Source: Sphingomonas sp. PP-CC-1A-547 (GTDB lineage Bacteria; Pseudomonadota; Alphaproteobacteria; Sphingomonadales; Sphingomonadaceae). From it: 64,000 nucleotides of DNA. The DNA is taken from NCBI RefSeq assembly GCF_003610375.1, contig NZ_RAPZ01000013.1, forward strand, positions 248,001-312,000. The letters are read 5' to 3'. Positions 19,457 through 28,532 of the stretch are shown piece by piece; position 1 is the first letter of the stretch, and each line of letters opens with the position of its first letter. A program made the position numbers and the translations under genes. The notes under the pieces were generated by a model. The model saw nothing but the letters and a program-made list of their open reading frames with translations, was not told the DNA's origin and ran no database searches.

Positions 19457-20491
19457 TCAATCCCACATCCGCACGAACCGGCCGCCCAGCCCTGTCAGTA
19501 ACTCATACTGGCTCATCCCCGAATTCGCCGCCGCCGCAGGAAGACGATAGTCGAACGACACCCAGTCCCCCTCGATCTCGTCCCCCGCCAGGGCGATCGC
19601 CACCAGATCCATCGAAACGCGCCCCAGAACCGGCAGATCGTTCCCCGCAACAGACGACGCTATCCCGATATTGGAAAAACCCCGCCAATAGCCGTCCGCA
19701 TAGCCGAGGTTGACGATTCCCACCTCGGTATCGACAGGCGCATACCACTGCGCATTGTAACCGACGCTCCCGCCCCTCGGAACGCGACGCCGTTGTAGTA
19801 TCTGCGCTTCGGGCCTGACCACTTGTCGGATCAGATCGTCCAGTTCGGGCAGGGGGATGCCGCCATACAGAGCAAGACCGGGCCGTGTCAGGTCGAACGC
19901 ATATCGCTCGCCAAGCGCGACGCCCCCCGAGTTCGCCAAGCTCATGCGTTTAGCCGTCGTCCTACCGACCAACGCCGCGAAACGGTCGCGCTGTTCCGCG
20001 TTCATCGGCGAGTCCTCGTCGGCGCAGGCCAGATGACTCATCAGCGTTTCGATCTGGAGGCCGTCGAGCAGGCCGCTTGCAATATCGTCCACCGACACCC
20101 CGAGGCGGTTGATGCCGGTGTCGACCATGACGTCGCACGCGCCGCCGCCGGCCGCTTTCCAGCGCGCAACTTGGGTCGGGGTGTTGAGGACCGGGCGGGC
20201 GAAGCCGGCGGCTGCGGCGGGCATGTCTTCTTCGCGGACGCCGTGGAGGACGGAGACGGTCAGGCCCAGCGGCGCGAGTTCGGCGGCTTCCTGCCAGTTC
20301 GAGACGAAGAAGTCGCGGCAACCTGCGCCCGCCAACCGCCGCGCAACTTCGATCGCACCGAGACCGTAGCCGTTCGCCTTCACCGCGGCGCCGCACGCTG
20401 CGGTGCCGCTCATGCGGTCGAGCGTGCGCCAGTTCTGGACGAGAGCGTCGCCGTCTAGGCGCAGGCGGAGGGGGGCATGAATATCGATCAC
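19457..20491 (-). CDS. alr: Alanine racemase
   Basis: Converts L-alanine to D-alanine for peptidoglycan. The protein has 344 residues from a GTG at 20491; this start places the pyridoxal-phosphate lysine at Lys38 in AVKANGYGLG, as usual. The second catalytic residue, tyrosine, lies in GSVGYNAQWYAP in the C-terminal domain. The frame is open upstream to 20614 but the extra residues are unlike the family. It follows btuD by 40 bases on the same strand and may be read from the same transcript. Convergent with the oxygenase gene, 4 bases apart. Confidence 0.93.
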   Translation of the reverse strand: MIDIHAPLRLRLDGDALVQNWRTLDRMSGTAACGAAVKANGYGLGAIEVARRLAGAGCRDFFVSNWQEAAELAPLGLTVSVLHGVREEDMPAAAAGFARPVLNTPTQVARWKAAGGGACDVMVDTGINRLGVSVDDIASGLLDGLQIETLMSHLACADEDSPMNAEQRDRFAALVGRTTAKRMSLANSGGVALGERYAFDLTRPGLALYGGIPLPELDDLIRQVVRPEAQILQRRRVPRGGSVGYNAQWYAPVDTEVGIVNLGYADGYWRGFSNIGIASSVAGNDLPVLGRVSMDLVAIALAGDEIEGDWVSFDYRLPAAAANSGMSQYELLTGLGGRFVRMWD

Positions 20492-20531
20492 CCGGCGTGG
20501 GATAGTGCCGCGGGCGCGGCGCGTCGACCGT

Positions 20532-21311
20532 CTATGCCGCCTCGATGCGTCCGACCGGCACGAGCAGGCAGCCGTTGCCGTCGTCCAACCCGGCCACCCG
20601 GACTCCGAATACATCGCCGAGCGTTTCCGCGGTCATCACCTGGGCCACGGGACCGAACGCGACGACGCGGCCATCGGCGAGCAGCAGCGCGTCGTCGGCC
20701 GCGCGCTGTGCCTGGACGAGGTCATGGAGGACGATCGCCACCCCTGCCCCGCCGAGCGCATAGCCTCGCAGGCGGGCGAGCAGGTCGATCTGGTGCGACG
20801 GGTCGAGGCTCGCGAGCGGTTCGTCGGCGAGCAGCCAGCGCGGCTCGCCCGCCAGCACGCGCGCAAGCAGGACGCGCGCGCGCTCGCCGCCGGAGAGTTC
20901 GCCGACCGGGCGATCGGCGAGGTGCGTGGTCTCGGTGTCGTGCATCGCGCGGTCGACGGCGTCGCGGTCTTCGGGCGACGGGGCAGCATGGGCGCCGAGG
21001 TGCGGAAGGCGGCCGAGCGCGACGACATCGCGCGCAACGATGTTCCAGTGGACCGTTGCGTCCTGCGGGAGATAGCCGATCGCGCGTGCGCGGGCGCGCG
21101 GGTCCATACTGGCGACGTCCTGCGCATCGAGGCGGACGCTGCCGGTGCTGCGGTCGACGAGCGCGGCAGCCGCCTTGACAACCGTGCTCTTGCCGGCGCC
21201 GTTGGGGCCGAGGATCGCGGTGACTCGGCCGGGGCGGAGATGCGCGGAGACGTCGTGGAGGACGGTACGTTTGCCGAGCTTCACGCGCAGTGTGTCGATA
21301 ATCAGATCCAT
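20532..21311 (-). CDS. btuD: ABC transporter ATP-binding protein, vitamin B12 uptake
   Basis: The ATPase subunit of the inner-membrane cobalamin importer, 259 residues. Walker A is GPNGAGKST at 35-43, the ABC signature LSGGE at 139-143, and Walker B LLADEP at 160-165. The start at 21311 overlaps the permease stop by 10 bases, which indicates translational coupling. The family (FecE/BtuD/HmuV) also handles iron-siderophore and haem, but the cobalamin riboswitch upstream of the operon makes B12 the best substrate assignment. Confidence 0.9.
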   Translation of the reverse strand: MDLIIDTLRVKLGKRTVLHDVSAHLRPGRVTAILGPNGAGKSTVVKAAAALVDRSTGSVRLDAQDVASMDPRARARAIGYLPQDATVHWNIVARDVVALGRLPHLGAHAAPSPEDRDAVDRAMHDTETTHLADRPVGELSGGERARVLLARVLAGEPRWLLADEPLASLDPSHQIDLLARLRGYALGGAGVAIVLHDLVQAQRAADDALLLADGRVVAFGPVAQVMTAETLGDVFGVRVAGLDDGNGCLLVPVGRIEAA

Positions 21312-22270
21312 GCGCGGCCCCGTTCCTTGACCAGCAATCCGAGGAAGAACGGCGCGCCGATCATCGCCATCGCGACGCCGAGCCGTACTTCGCCAGCGCC
21401 GGGTGCGAGGCGGACGAGGCTGTCGGCAGCGAGCACGAGCGCCGCTCCACCGAGTGCGGAGGGGAGTAGCAAGGCGCTCGGGCGGTGGCCGAAGATCGGC
21501 CGCAGGAGGTGCGGTACGACCAGCCCGACGAAGCCGATCACGCCGGTCACCGCGACGCCTGCGCCAACCACTAGGCCGGTGCCGAGCACCACCAGCAACC
21601 GGACGCGACCCATCCGTATGCCTAGCGAGCGCGCCGCAGTCTCGCCGAGCGACAGCGCGTCGAGACTGCGGCCGGTGAGCATCAGCAGCACGGCGCCGAC
21701 GACCATCGGCGGGAGCGCGAGCGTCACGTCGTCCCAGCCGCGATCGGTCAACGCGCCCATGATCCAGTCGATCACCTCGGCGACCGCATAGGGGTTCGGC
21801 GCGATCGAGATCAGGAACGCGGTCAGCGCGCCAGCAAGGCTCGACAGCACCGTGCCCGCGAGGATGAAGGTGATCGCGCTCGGCGACCGCCATGTCAGCG
21901 CGGCGAGCAACGCGACCGCGCCACCTGCGCCCAGCATCGCAGCAACGAAGATCGCGGGGCCCGAGCCGAGCCCGAACACGATCGCCGCTACTGCCGCGAG
22001 CGCTGCGACCGACGACACGCCAACGACTGCCGGGTCGGCGAGCGGGTTGCGGAGATAGCCTTGCAGCACCGCACCCGACAGGCCGAGCGTCGCGCCGAGT
22101 GGGAGGCCGAGTACCGCGCGCGGCAGGCGGAGTTCGAGGATGATCCACCAGCGCAGGTCGCTCGAGAACCAAGCGTCGAGCGGTACCCAGACTTTCCCGC
22201 AGCCGAGCGACAGGCCGAACAGCACGACCACCAGCAGGACCAGCGCGATAAGTTTGAGTGTGCGGGTCAT
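21302..22270 (-). CDS. btuC: FecCD-family permease, vitamin B12 uptake
   Basis: This membrane permease of the BtuC/FecCD family has 322 residues and about nine or ten hydrophobic helices. The family motifs LRLPRAVLGLPLGATLGLSGAVLQGYLRNPLA near residue 50 and GFVGLVVPHLLR near 235 are clear. The start is the ATG at 22270 (MTRTLKLIALVLLVVV); upstream codons come from the repeat element. It is separated from btuF by about 157 bases that contain a palindromic repeat, and overlaps btuD. Confidence 0.92.
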   Translation of the reverse strand: MTRTLKLIALVLLVVVLFGLSLGCGKVWVPLDAWFSSDLRWWIILELRLPRAVLGLPLGATLGLSGAVLQGYLRNPLADPAVVGVSSVAALAAVAAIVFGLGSGPAIFVAAMLGAGGAVALLAALTWRSPSAITFILAGTVLSSLAGALTAFLISIAPNPYAVAEVIDWIMGALTDRGWDDVTLALPPMVVGAVLLMLTGRSLDALSLGETAARSLGIRMGRVRLLVVLGTGLVVGAGVAVTGVIGFVGLVVPHLLRPIFGHRPSALLLPSALGGAALVLAADSLVRLAPGAGEVRLGVAMAMIGAPFFLGLLVKERGRAWI

Positions 22271-22301
22271 CGAAGCGCCTTCTTGCCCATACCAACCACC
22301 G

Positions 22302-22410
22302 CCGCCACCCTGGCGAAGGCCGGGGCCCAAATGGGGGACGATTGTGACGGCGCGCGGCACTCCGTTACTTCGGTCATTCCAACTGGGCCCCGGCCTGCGC
22401 CGGGGTGGTT
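22302..22410. repeat. Palindromic intergenic repeat, family A copy 3, inside the btu operon
   Basis: The left arm CCACCCTGGCGAAGGCCGGGG-CCCAAATGGG and right arm CCAACTGGG-CCCCGGCCTGCGCCGGGG are complementary with a few mismatches and enclose a loop of about 45 bases. This copy lies between btuF and btuC, so it would be transcribed within the operon and could affect mRNA processing or the ratio of the two products. Confidence 0.8.
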
Positions 22411-22427
22411 TTGATATGGGTGTCGCA

Positions 22428-23246
22428 TCACAGCCCCGCCCGTATCGCGGCGAGACGTTCGAGCGCCGGTGGAATGGTCGGGCCGCCGCAATTGATCAGG
22501 ACACGCGGGAAGACGGCTTGCGGCGTGCGCGGCAACAGGCGCTGGCGCAACGCCGTACCGCGGCTTTCCCGTTCGGAAGCGATCACGACGGCAGGTGGCT
22601 GCGTCACGATCGTCTCGGCGGACAGCGTGCCGGTATGCGTCAAGCCGTAGCTCGCGGCGGCGTTGCGGAAGCCGACGCGTGTCATCATGTCGTTCAGCAG
22701 CGTGCTCCCCCCGGTCGCGAGGTCGCCGCTGATGTAGAGCAACGCGCTTGGTGGCATATCACCCTTTGGCCCATCCTTGCGGCTCCAGCGTGCCACGGCG
22801 CGATCGATCTCGGCGTTGATCCGCGCGCCGCCCATCGGTGCTCCGGCAGCGGCGGCGATCTGCGTGACCTGCGCCTGGCTCTCCGCGATCGAGTCGGGGA
22901 TGCCGACCAGCAGCGTCTTCAAACCAGCGCGCGCGTAGGCCGCCTGAGTCGCGGGCGGCGTGTAGGTGCTGGCGATGACCAGATCGGGGTGCAGCGCAAT
23001 CACCTCCTCCGCAGTCCCGGCGATCCCGCGAAACCGGCGCGCGACGGCGATCGGGATCGAGGTCGCGGAAGGGTCCTGCGAATAATGGCTGATCGCGGCG
23101 ATCCGCGCGGGCGGCAGGATGCGGACGAGTACCGAATCCACGCACGGATTGGTCGAGACGATCCCCCCGCCTCCGCTCGCGGCGACACCCGGGGGCTTGC
23201 CGCAGCCCCCAAGCAGGAGCGGGAGGAGAATCGCCGCACGCCTCAC
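22428..23246 (-). CDS. btuF: Periplasmic cobalamin-binding lipoprotein
   Basis: The substrate-binding protein of the B12 importer, 272 residues, with a lipoprotein signal (LLPLLLGGC, Cys15) rather than a free periplasmic signal peptide. The fold is the type III periplasmic binding family (FhuD/BtuF); SLNPCVDS-like STNPCVDSVL and EEVIALHPDLVIAS are typical. Its ATG overlaps the btuB stop by 4 bases. The lipid anchor is unusual for E. coli BtuF but common elsewhere. Confidence 0.88.
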   Translation of the reverse strand: MRRAAILLPLLLGGCGKPPGVAASGGGGIVSTNPCVDSVLVRILPPARIAAISHYSQDPSATSIPIAVARRFRGIAGTAEEVIALHPDLVIASTYTPPATQAAYARAGLKTLLVGIPDSIAESQAQVTQIAAAAGAPMGGARINAEIDRAVARWSRKDGPKGDMPPSALLYISGDLATGGSTLLNDMMTRVGFRNAAASYGLTHTGTLSAETIVTQPPAVVIASERESRGTALRQRLLPRTPQAVFPRVLINCGGPTIPPALERLAAIRAGL

Positions 23247-25141
23247 TTTAGGCGCAACCGCACGCCGCCATAGGCCGCGCGGCCGTAATTGCCGTAGCCG
23301 GCGATCGTCTCGTACCGCGCGTCGGTCAGGTTATCGACGCGGCCATAGACTGCGAACCGCTCGCCGATCGGTAGTTCCGCTCGCACGCCGGCCAGCGCAT
23401 AACCGTCGAGGCGCGTGGTGTTGGCGGCGTCGTCGAAGCTGTCGCCAACCATCGTCACGGTGCCGCCGACGGACAGCCCGAATGCGAACCGGTAATCGGC
23501 ATCTACGCTCGCGGTCTGTTTGGGGCGCCGTGCGAGAACATTGCCGAAATCGTCCCCGATCGAGCGGTTCTCGGTGTCAATATAGCTGTAATTCGCGGTC
23601 AGCGTCAGCGCCTCGACCGGGCGCAGCGCGAGCATGAATTCGACGCCATCCGCTTCGGCACGCGCGACGTTGTCGTAAACGCCGAACGGGCGGTTGGCGC
23701 AGATCGAATTGGCCGTCTCCAACTCGGTCGGGCTGCAATCGCGGAAGTCGATCTGGTTGCGCGTGTGGCGATTGAAATAGGTGACGCCGACGCGGGCACG
23801 ATTACCGAGAAACGCCTGTTCGACGCCGATATCGAAGTTGCGCGCTGTCTCTGGAGCGAGGAAGCCGTTCCCGTAGTCGGAGAAGAGCTGGTACAAGGTC
23901 GGTGCCTTGAAGCCTTCGCCGTAGCTCGCGCGGACGGTGGTGCCGGTTCGCAATGCCAGCGCGGCGTTCGCGCCGAACGTCGTGTGGCTGCCGAAATCGT
24001 CGTGATCGTCGTTGCGGACGCCACCGGTGATCGTGAGAACCTCGAGCGGTTTGACGATCAGCTGGCCGTACACGCTGGTGATGCCGGTATGCGCAAAGGT
24101 GAAGCCGTCGGTGAAGCGGCTGTTCTCGCGCTCGATGCCTGCGACGACGCGCACTTGGTCGAGCGGGCGGAAGTCGCCCTGATACTCGTAGCGTTCGCTG
24201 CGGCCGCGGCCGAGAAACGTCACGTCCCCACCGGGCTGCGAGTAATTGTCGCGGTTGATATCGGCGATCGTGAACGCCACGCGGTTGTTGAACCGGCCGT
24301 CCGCGAAGTTCGCGTACAGCCCCGCATAACCGTACAGCTCCTGGGTGGTGGCGTAGGCGGGACTGTCGGCGACCACGTAGGTCTTCGGGTCGAAACCGTC
24401 GTCGATGTCGACGCGGCTGTCAGCGAAATAGCCGCGCAGGTCGAGGCCGATGCCCGGCGCGAACTCGACGCCGACCCGCCCGGTCGCGCCATATTGGCGA
24501 TAGCCGTCGCGCTCCGTGCCGCTCGCCGCGGACGAGATACCGTCGGTGCGCAGATATCCGCCGGTCAGCGATCCGGACACAGGACCCGATTTGCCCGACA
24601 CGCCCGCGCTCGCGAACACGCTGTCGGCATAGCCGTACTCGGCGTTGGCGCGCGCCTGCACGCCTTCGGTTGGCGCGGCGGTGATGATGTTGACGACGCC
24701 GCCGATCGCCTGGCTGCCCCAAGGCACCGAGTTCGGGCCGCGCAGGATCTCGATCCGCTCGACCGAGCTCGACAGGAGATTGCCGAAATTGAAGCCGCCG
24801 CCGGTCGACGACGGATCGTTGACGCGCACGCCATCGATCACGACGAGCGTCTGGTCCGCCTCGGCACCGCGGATGCGGACGCTGGTCAGCGCGCCGACCG
24901 TGCCGTTGCGCGTGACCGTGACGCCGGGCGTGGTCGCGAGCAGGTCGGAGACGATGGTGGTCTGCCGGCGCTCGATCTCGGCGCGGTCGATCACGGTCAC
25001 GGCTTGGCCGATCTCGCTCAGCGGTTGCGCTGCACGGGTCGCGGTGACGACGATTTCGGGGGCGTCGGGGTCGGGAATGTCCTGCGCATAGGCGGGCGAT
25101 GCGATCGCCGCGGCACTCAGGAGAAGGAAGAATTTCGTCAT
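23243..25141 (-). CDS. btuB: TonB-dependent vitamin B12 receptor
   Basis: This 632-residue outer-membrane receptor has a signal peptide (FFLLLSAAAIASPAYAQ), a TonB box PEIVVTATR near residue 28, a plug with VRIRGAEADQTLVVIDGVRVNDPS and ERIEILRGPNSVPWGSQAIGGVVNIIT, and a barrel ending in a terminal aromatic/basic stretch (YGGVRLRLK). The length and plug closely match BtuB. It is the first gene of the operon and lies behind a cobalamin riboswitch, so B12 represses it. The start at 25141 is the ATG of the signal peptide. Confidence 0.94.
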   Translation of the reverse strand: MTKFFLLLSAAAIASPAYAQDIPDPDAPEIVVTATRAAQPLSEIGQAVTVIDRAEIERRQTTIVSDLLATTPGVTVTRNGTVGALTSVRIRGAEADQTLVVIDGVRVNDPSSTGGGFNFGNLLSSSVERIEILRGPNSVPWGSQAIGGVVNIITAAPTEGVQARANAEYGYADSVFASAGVSGKSGPVSGSLTGGYLRTDGISSAASGTERDGYRQYGATGRVGVEFAPGIGLDLRGYFADSRVDIDDGFDPKTYVVADSPAYATTQELYGYAGLYANFADGRFNNRVAFTIADINRDNYSQPGGDVTFLGRGRSERYEYQGDFRPLDQVRVVAGIERENSRFTDGFTFAHTGITSVYGQLIVKPLEVLTITGGVRNDDHDDFGSHTTFGANAALALRTGTTVRASYGEGFKAPTLYQLFSDYGNGFLAPETARNFDIGVEQAFLGNRARVGVTYFNRHTRNQIDFRDCSPTELETANSICANRPFGVYDNVARAEADGVEFMLALRPVEALTLTANYSYIDTENRSIGDDFGNVLARRPKQTASVDADYRFAFGLSVGGTVTMVGDSFDDAANTTRLDGYALAGVRAELPIGERFAVYGRVDNLTDARYETIAGYGNYGRAAYGGVRLRLK

Positions 25142-25264
25142 CGGCTGCGTCCTAACCAGAACCGCCAGCGACCATTCGCCGGGCGGCCAGACGTCTCTCG
25201 CTCGAGGAAACCCGGCATGACCGGAGCACTCGTCCGCGCCGGACACCCGCCCGCGCAGTGGATC

Positions 25265-25465
25265 GACCGTGAGAGGCAGGTCTCCTGGCTTCCGGGTCGC
25301 CGCGCCCACCCCGCCTTCCCAGGTCGAGACCCAGTGGCATATTCGGGGTGGCCGCTATCCGGTCACAGTTGCGGGTACAGCGCCGGTCTTGCGGATTTGG
25401 ATCGTGACGACCCGGCCCGCGCACCGACTTCCCTTTTGATCCCGTTGCCGGGAACCCTTCACGTA
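25265..25465 (-). ncRNA. Cobalamin (adenosylcobalamin) riboswitch
   Basis: On the minus strand, about 120 bases upstream of btuB, the conserved cobalamin-riboswitch elements occur in the right order: AAAAGGGAA, then GCGCTGTACCCGCAACTGTG (core), then GCCACTG, GGGAAGG, and the B12 box AGCCAGGAGACCTGCC (about 25276-25291). Such RNAs bind adenosylcobalamin and switch off translation or transcription of uptake genes. The match is made by eye; the exact ends are approximate. Confidence 0.93.
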
Positions 25466-25563
25466 GGCGGCATTAGTCGCGCGCCTGACACGGGTCAACG
25501 CTGGGGATAAGGAGCATCGACCCGCGATAGCGCGCGCTGAGGTAGGGTTGGCACAGTCCATCG

Positions 25564-25671
25564 CACCACCCCGGCGGAGGCCGGGGCCCAGTTGGGAAAC
25601 GTCGCTAACTGAGTGCGGTCCGTCGTTACTGCGACCTTGCCAACTGGGCCCCGGCCTCCGCCGGGGTGGTG
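25564..25671. repeat. Palindromic intergenic repeat, family A copy 4
   Basis: Arms CACCCCGGCGGAGGCCGGGG-CCCAGTTGGG and CCAACTGGG-CCCCGGCCTCCGCCGGGGTGG. Compared with copies 1 and 2, both arms carry the matching change (GAAGG to GAGG-type and CCTTC to CCTCC) and AATTGG has become AGTTGG with its partner CCAACT, so base pairing is preserved. Confidence 0.85.
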
Positions 25672-25700
25672 GCGTGTTAGTCGGGACGTCGCTTTCCCTT

Positions 25701-25757
25701 CCTTGTTCTCCCGCGAAGGCGGGAGCCCAGACTGGGTCCCCGCCTTCGCGGGGAAAC
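25701..25757. repeat. Palindromic intergenic repeat, family B copy 2
   Basis: Nearly identical to 3395-3449: CTCCCGCGAAGGCGGGAG, then CCCAGaCTGGGT, then CCCCGCCTTCGCGGGG. The central bases differ (CCCAGACTGGG here, CCCAGTCTGGG there). Together with the riboswitch and the family A copy it accounts for most of 25142-25796; no further gene is seen. Confidence 0.8.
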
Positions 25758-25796
25758 ACGCTGTCTTCGTTTATCCCAGCGGAGCCGGACTAAGGC

Positions 25797-27860
25797 TCAC
25801 CGCCCCCCGTAGCGCAGCCCCACCCAGATCGTCCGCGGCGTGGCGCGCTCGATGATGTTCGCGCCGCTGATCCCTGCCTCGACCCGCTCGTTGAACAGGT
25901 TCTCCCCGCGCACCTCGGCCACCAGCGACCGCATGATTGGCAGCGCCGCATACGCGTCCAGCGTCGTCGCCGGATCGAGCACCCGCGTATTCTGGTCGTC
26001 ATCGAACTGCCGGCCGATATGCCGCACTGTCAGCGACAGCGCCGCCGCGTCGTGTCGCCAGTCGACCGTCCCCGACACCTGATCGCGCGGGGTCTGCGCC
26101 GGACGCAAACCGTCCAACGCGGCGGTGATCCCCGATCCCTCGACCTGCGAGTTGGTCTGCGACCACGACGCCTGCACACCAAACGGCCCCGGTCGATACG
26201 ACGCATCCAGTTCGAACCCATGCGCGCGGATCGCATCGAGGTTCTGGCGGACGCGGTAGGTGGCGACACCCGGCAACACCTGCGGCGGGGTGGTCGTCGT
26301 GACGTTCGCCACCGCATCCTTCAGCCGGTTGTAGAAATACGTCGCGGCGATGCTCACGCCCGGCGCTGGCGTCAGCGTCACCCCACCCTCGACCCCGGTC
26401 AGCCGCTCCGGCGACAGCAGTGCGTTCGCCGCGGTCGCATCGTTACCGACGCGGAATGGCCGATACAGTTCGTTGAGCGTCGGCAACCGCCACCCGCGAT
26501 ACCCGGCCGCCCGCAGCGTGATCGCCTCGACCGGCTGATACGCCACGCCCGCGCGCCCGGTCGTCTCGCTGCCGTCGCGGTCCGCATAGCGCAGGTTGGT
26601 CAGCGCTACGCCCGTCGCCAGCGGCCGTTCGGACAGATACCCGCTATCGATCGACCACCAGTCGACCCGCCCGCCAAGGCTGAACGTGAAGTCGCCCGCG
26701 ACCACGCTCCCATCCGCGAACACGCCGGTCGTCGTCGTGCTCCCGCCAGCCTCGCGCCGCCGCGTCGGCACGGTGTTGACGAACGTATAAAGCTCCTGCG
26801 TTTTCCCGCTGACGTCGCGAACATCCGCGCCCAGACGCAACGCGATGCTCTCGCCCAGCGGCGGCGCGATCTCGATCCGTCCGCCAAGCCCGGTCGCGGG
26901 CGTATTATACTGGTTCAGCGACTGGATCGCGGTCGTCCGCGCGGCATTGATGCTGTTGAAGCTGCTCGCGAACGCGCGCGTCTGCAGATACGCCAGCGCC
27001 GAATACCCCCAGCGCCCGCGCCCCACCAACCGGACGCTAGCATCCGCGCCTTCGCTCTTGTTGTCGGTGAAGTCGCTGCCCCGGTCGCGCCGATCGGTGA
27101 ACGCGCTCGCATTCATCTGCAATTCGGTCTTCGCACCGATCCCGACCACGGTCCGCAGCGCCCCCGACGCCTGCTCGTACGGCGCGGCGTGATCGACGAT
27201 TCCCCGGCTCTCCTCGACGGTCGGCGTGAAGCCATCACCCCGCGCATAAGCGCCGGACAGGGTCGCAAACCCCGACCCGCGCACCAGTGCAGCCGACCCC
27301 TGAGCATCGACCGAATCCCGGCTGCCATACGCAACGCTGCCCTGGAAAGGCGCCGCCTGATCCGGCGTCGCACTCTCGATCTCGACCGTCCCGGCCAGCG
27401 CCCCCGGCCCCTGATACCCGCTCCCGCCGCCGCGCGTCACGCGGATGCGCCCGAGTCGCCCCGTCGCATACGCCGGAAACGCGACCCAGCCGCCGAACGG
27501 ATCCGCCTGCGGCACGCCGTCGAAGATCAGCAGCGCGCGGCTCGACGCATTGCCGCCGATACCGCGCAGCGAAATCCCCTGGCTGGTCGGGTTGGCGCTG
27601 CGCGAATCCGACCGGCGAAACTGCTGGAGCCCCGCGACGTCGGACAGCACGCTCTCCAGCCGATTGCTCGCATTCGCCTGTATCCGCGCGCGGTCGATCG
27701 TGACGATGTCGTAAGCACGATCGCCGGGCGCGTCGGCCAGCCCACGCCCGGTGACGACGATGTCAGCCTGCTGGTCGGCAGGCGCGACCATTGTCTGCGC
27801 GACCGCGCCACTGGACGAAATCAACACGAAGGCGAGCGTAGAGAGCGAGATACGGATCAT
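25797..27860 (-). CDS. TonB-dependent receptor
   Basis: This 687-residue outer-membrane receptor has a signal peptide (STLAFVLISSSGAVAQ), a TonB-box-like ADIVVTGRG near residue 33, a plug (LSDVAGLQQFRRSDSRSANP; GISLRGIGGNASSRALLIFDGVPQ) and a barrel ending TIWVGLRYGGR. The plug resembles the siderophore/vitamin class. It lies upstream of, and in the same direction as, the btu operon, but the riboswitch and about 650 bases lie between, so it is a separate unit. The substrate is not evident. Confidence 0.92.
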   Translation of the reverse strand: MIRISLSTLAFVLISSSGAVAQTMVAPADQQADIVVTGRGLADAPGDRAYDIVTIDRARIQANASNRLESVLSDVAGLQQFRRSDSRSANPTSQGISLRGIGGNASSRALLIFDGVPQADPFGGWVAFPAYATGRLGRIRVTRGGGSGYQGPGALAGTVEIESATPDQAAPFQGSVAYGSRDSVDAQGSAALVRGSGFATLSGAYARGDGFTPTVEESRGIVDHAAPYEQASGALRTVVGIGAKTELQMNASAFTDRRDRGSDFTDNKSEGADASVRLVGRGRWGYSALAYLQTRAFASSFNSINAARTTAIQSLNQYNTPATGLGGRIEIAPPLGESIALRLGADVRDVSGKTQELYTFVNTVPTRRREAGGSTTTTGVFADGSVVAGDFTFSLGGRVDWWSIDSGYLSERPLATGVALTNLRYADRDGSETTGRAGVAYQPVEAITLRAAGYRGWRLPTLNELYRPFRVGNDATAANALLSPERLTGVEGGVTLTPAPGVSIAATYFYNRLKDAVANVTTTTPPQVLPGVATYRVRQNLDAIRAHGFELDASYRPGPFGVQASWSQTNSQVEGSGITAALDGLRPAQTPRDQVSGTVDWRHDAAALSLTVRHIGRQFDDDQNTRVLDPATTLDAYAALPIMRSLVAEVRGENLFNERVEAGISGANIIERATPRTIWVGLRYGGR

Positions 27861-27908
27861 CGCCGCCGCATGGCAGCTTTTCCGCCCGCCCGGAATACGC
27901 CTCCGACG

Positions 27909-28373
27909 TCAGGCCGCGCCGAGTTTCGCCGCGTTGCGCGCAATAGCCGCCGCACCCGCCAGAACCGCTGCGTCCTCGACGAACCCCGTCGGGGTCTGGC
28001 CGTACTGCGGCATCGCCGCCATCCGCGCACGCCAGCCGGGATAAGACGCGGCCACCGCCGTCAGTCCGCCGACCGCGGCACCAATCCACCGCTGCCGCCG
28101 CGGGACGAGCGAAGCGCCCGCGATCGCCGACGTGACGAACCGCGCGGCCAGGCCGATCGCGACGATCCGGTCGGGCGCGGTCTTCTGCTTGTCCCCCGCC
28201 ATCTCGCCGATCGCGAGCGCCAGCGCACCCGCCGCTACGATGGGGTGCGACAGCAGCTTCGGCGCACCATTGTCGGCGGGCAGTTCGTCACGAGCGGCGG
28301 CGATGGCGACCGCAGCGAGCGGCGTCATCGCGCGCTGGCCACCGACGAGGCCCATCAGGAAGGATGCAAGCAT
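27909..28373 (-). CDS. DUF4126-like small membrane protein
   Basis: This 154-residue protein is rich in Ala and Gly with several short hydrophobic stretches (MLASFLMGLVGGQRAMTPLAAVAIAAA; LLSHPIVAAGALALAIGEMAGDK). The motif GLVGGQRAMTPLAAVA near the N-terminus and GEMAGDK are what I associate with DUF4126-type membrane proteins. The start at 28373 is chosen for its CGGAG ribosome-binding site 5-10 bases upstream; the frame is open to 28484. The function is unknown. Confidence 0.7.
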   Translation of the reverse strand: MLASFLMGLVGGQRAMTPLAAVAIAAARDELPADNGAPKLLSHPIVAAGALALAIGEMAGDKQKTAPDRIVAIGLAARFVTSAIAGASLVPRRQRWIGAAVGGLTAVAASYPGWRARMAAMPQYGQTPTGFVEDAAVLAGAAAIARNAAKLGAA

Positions 28374-28532
28374 GATGTTCTCCGAGAAAAAGTTCGAGCG
28401 CATCAACGCGCGCAAGCTCAACCGGGGTCCGCCTTCGTGACTGACGGGCGATCCCTTTGATTCAGCGAGGAAACCGGGCCGCATGTCGGTCGTTCATCGC
28501 GGTATCTCCCCAAAGCTTCAGGACAAAGATCG

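Noticed and set aside
20532-22270. Assigning the ABC genes to siderophore or haem uptake
   Set aside because: The families overlap, but the upstream cobalamin riboswitch and BtuB-like receptor favour vitamin B12.
26019-28460. 813-codon plus-strand frame opposite the second TonB receptor gene
   Set aside because: It spans the antisense of a clear receptor and a DUF4126-like gene; composition is typical of a GC-rich shadow.
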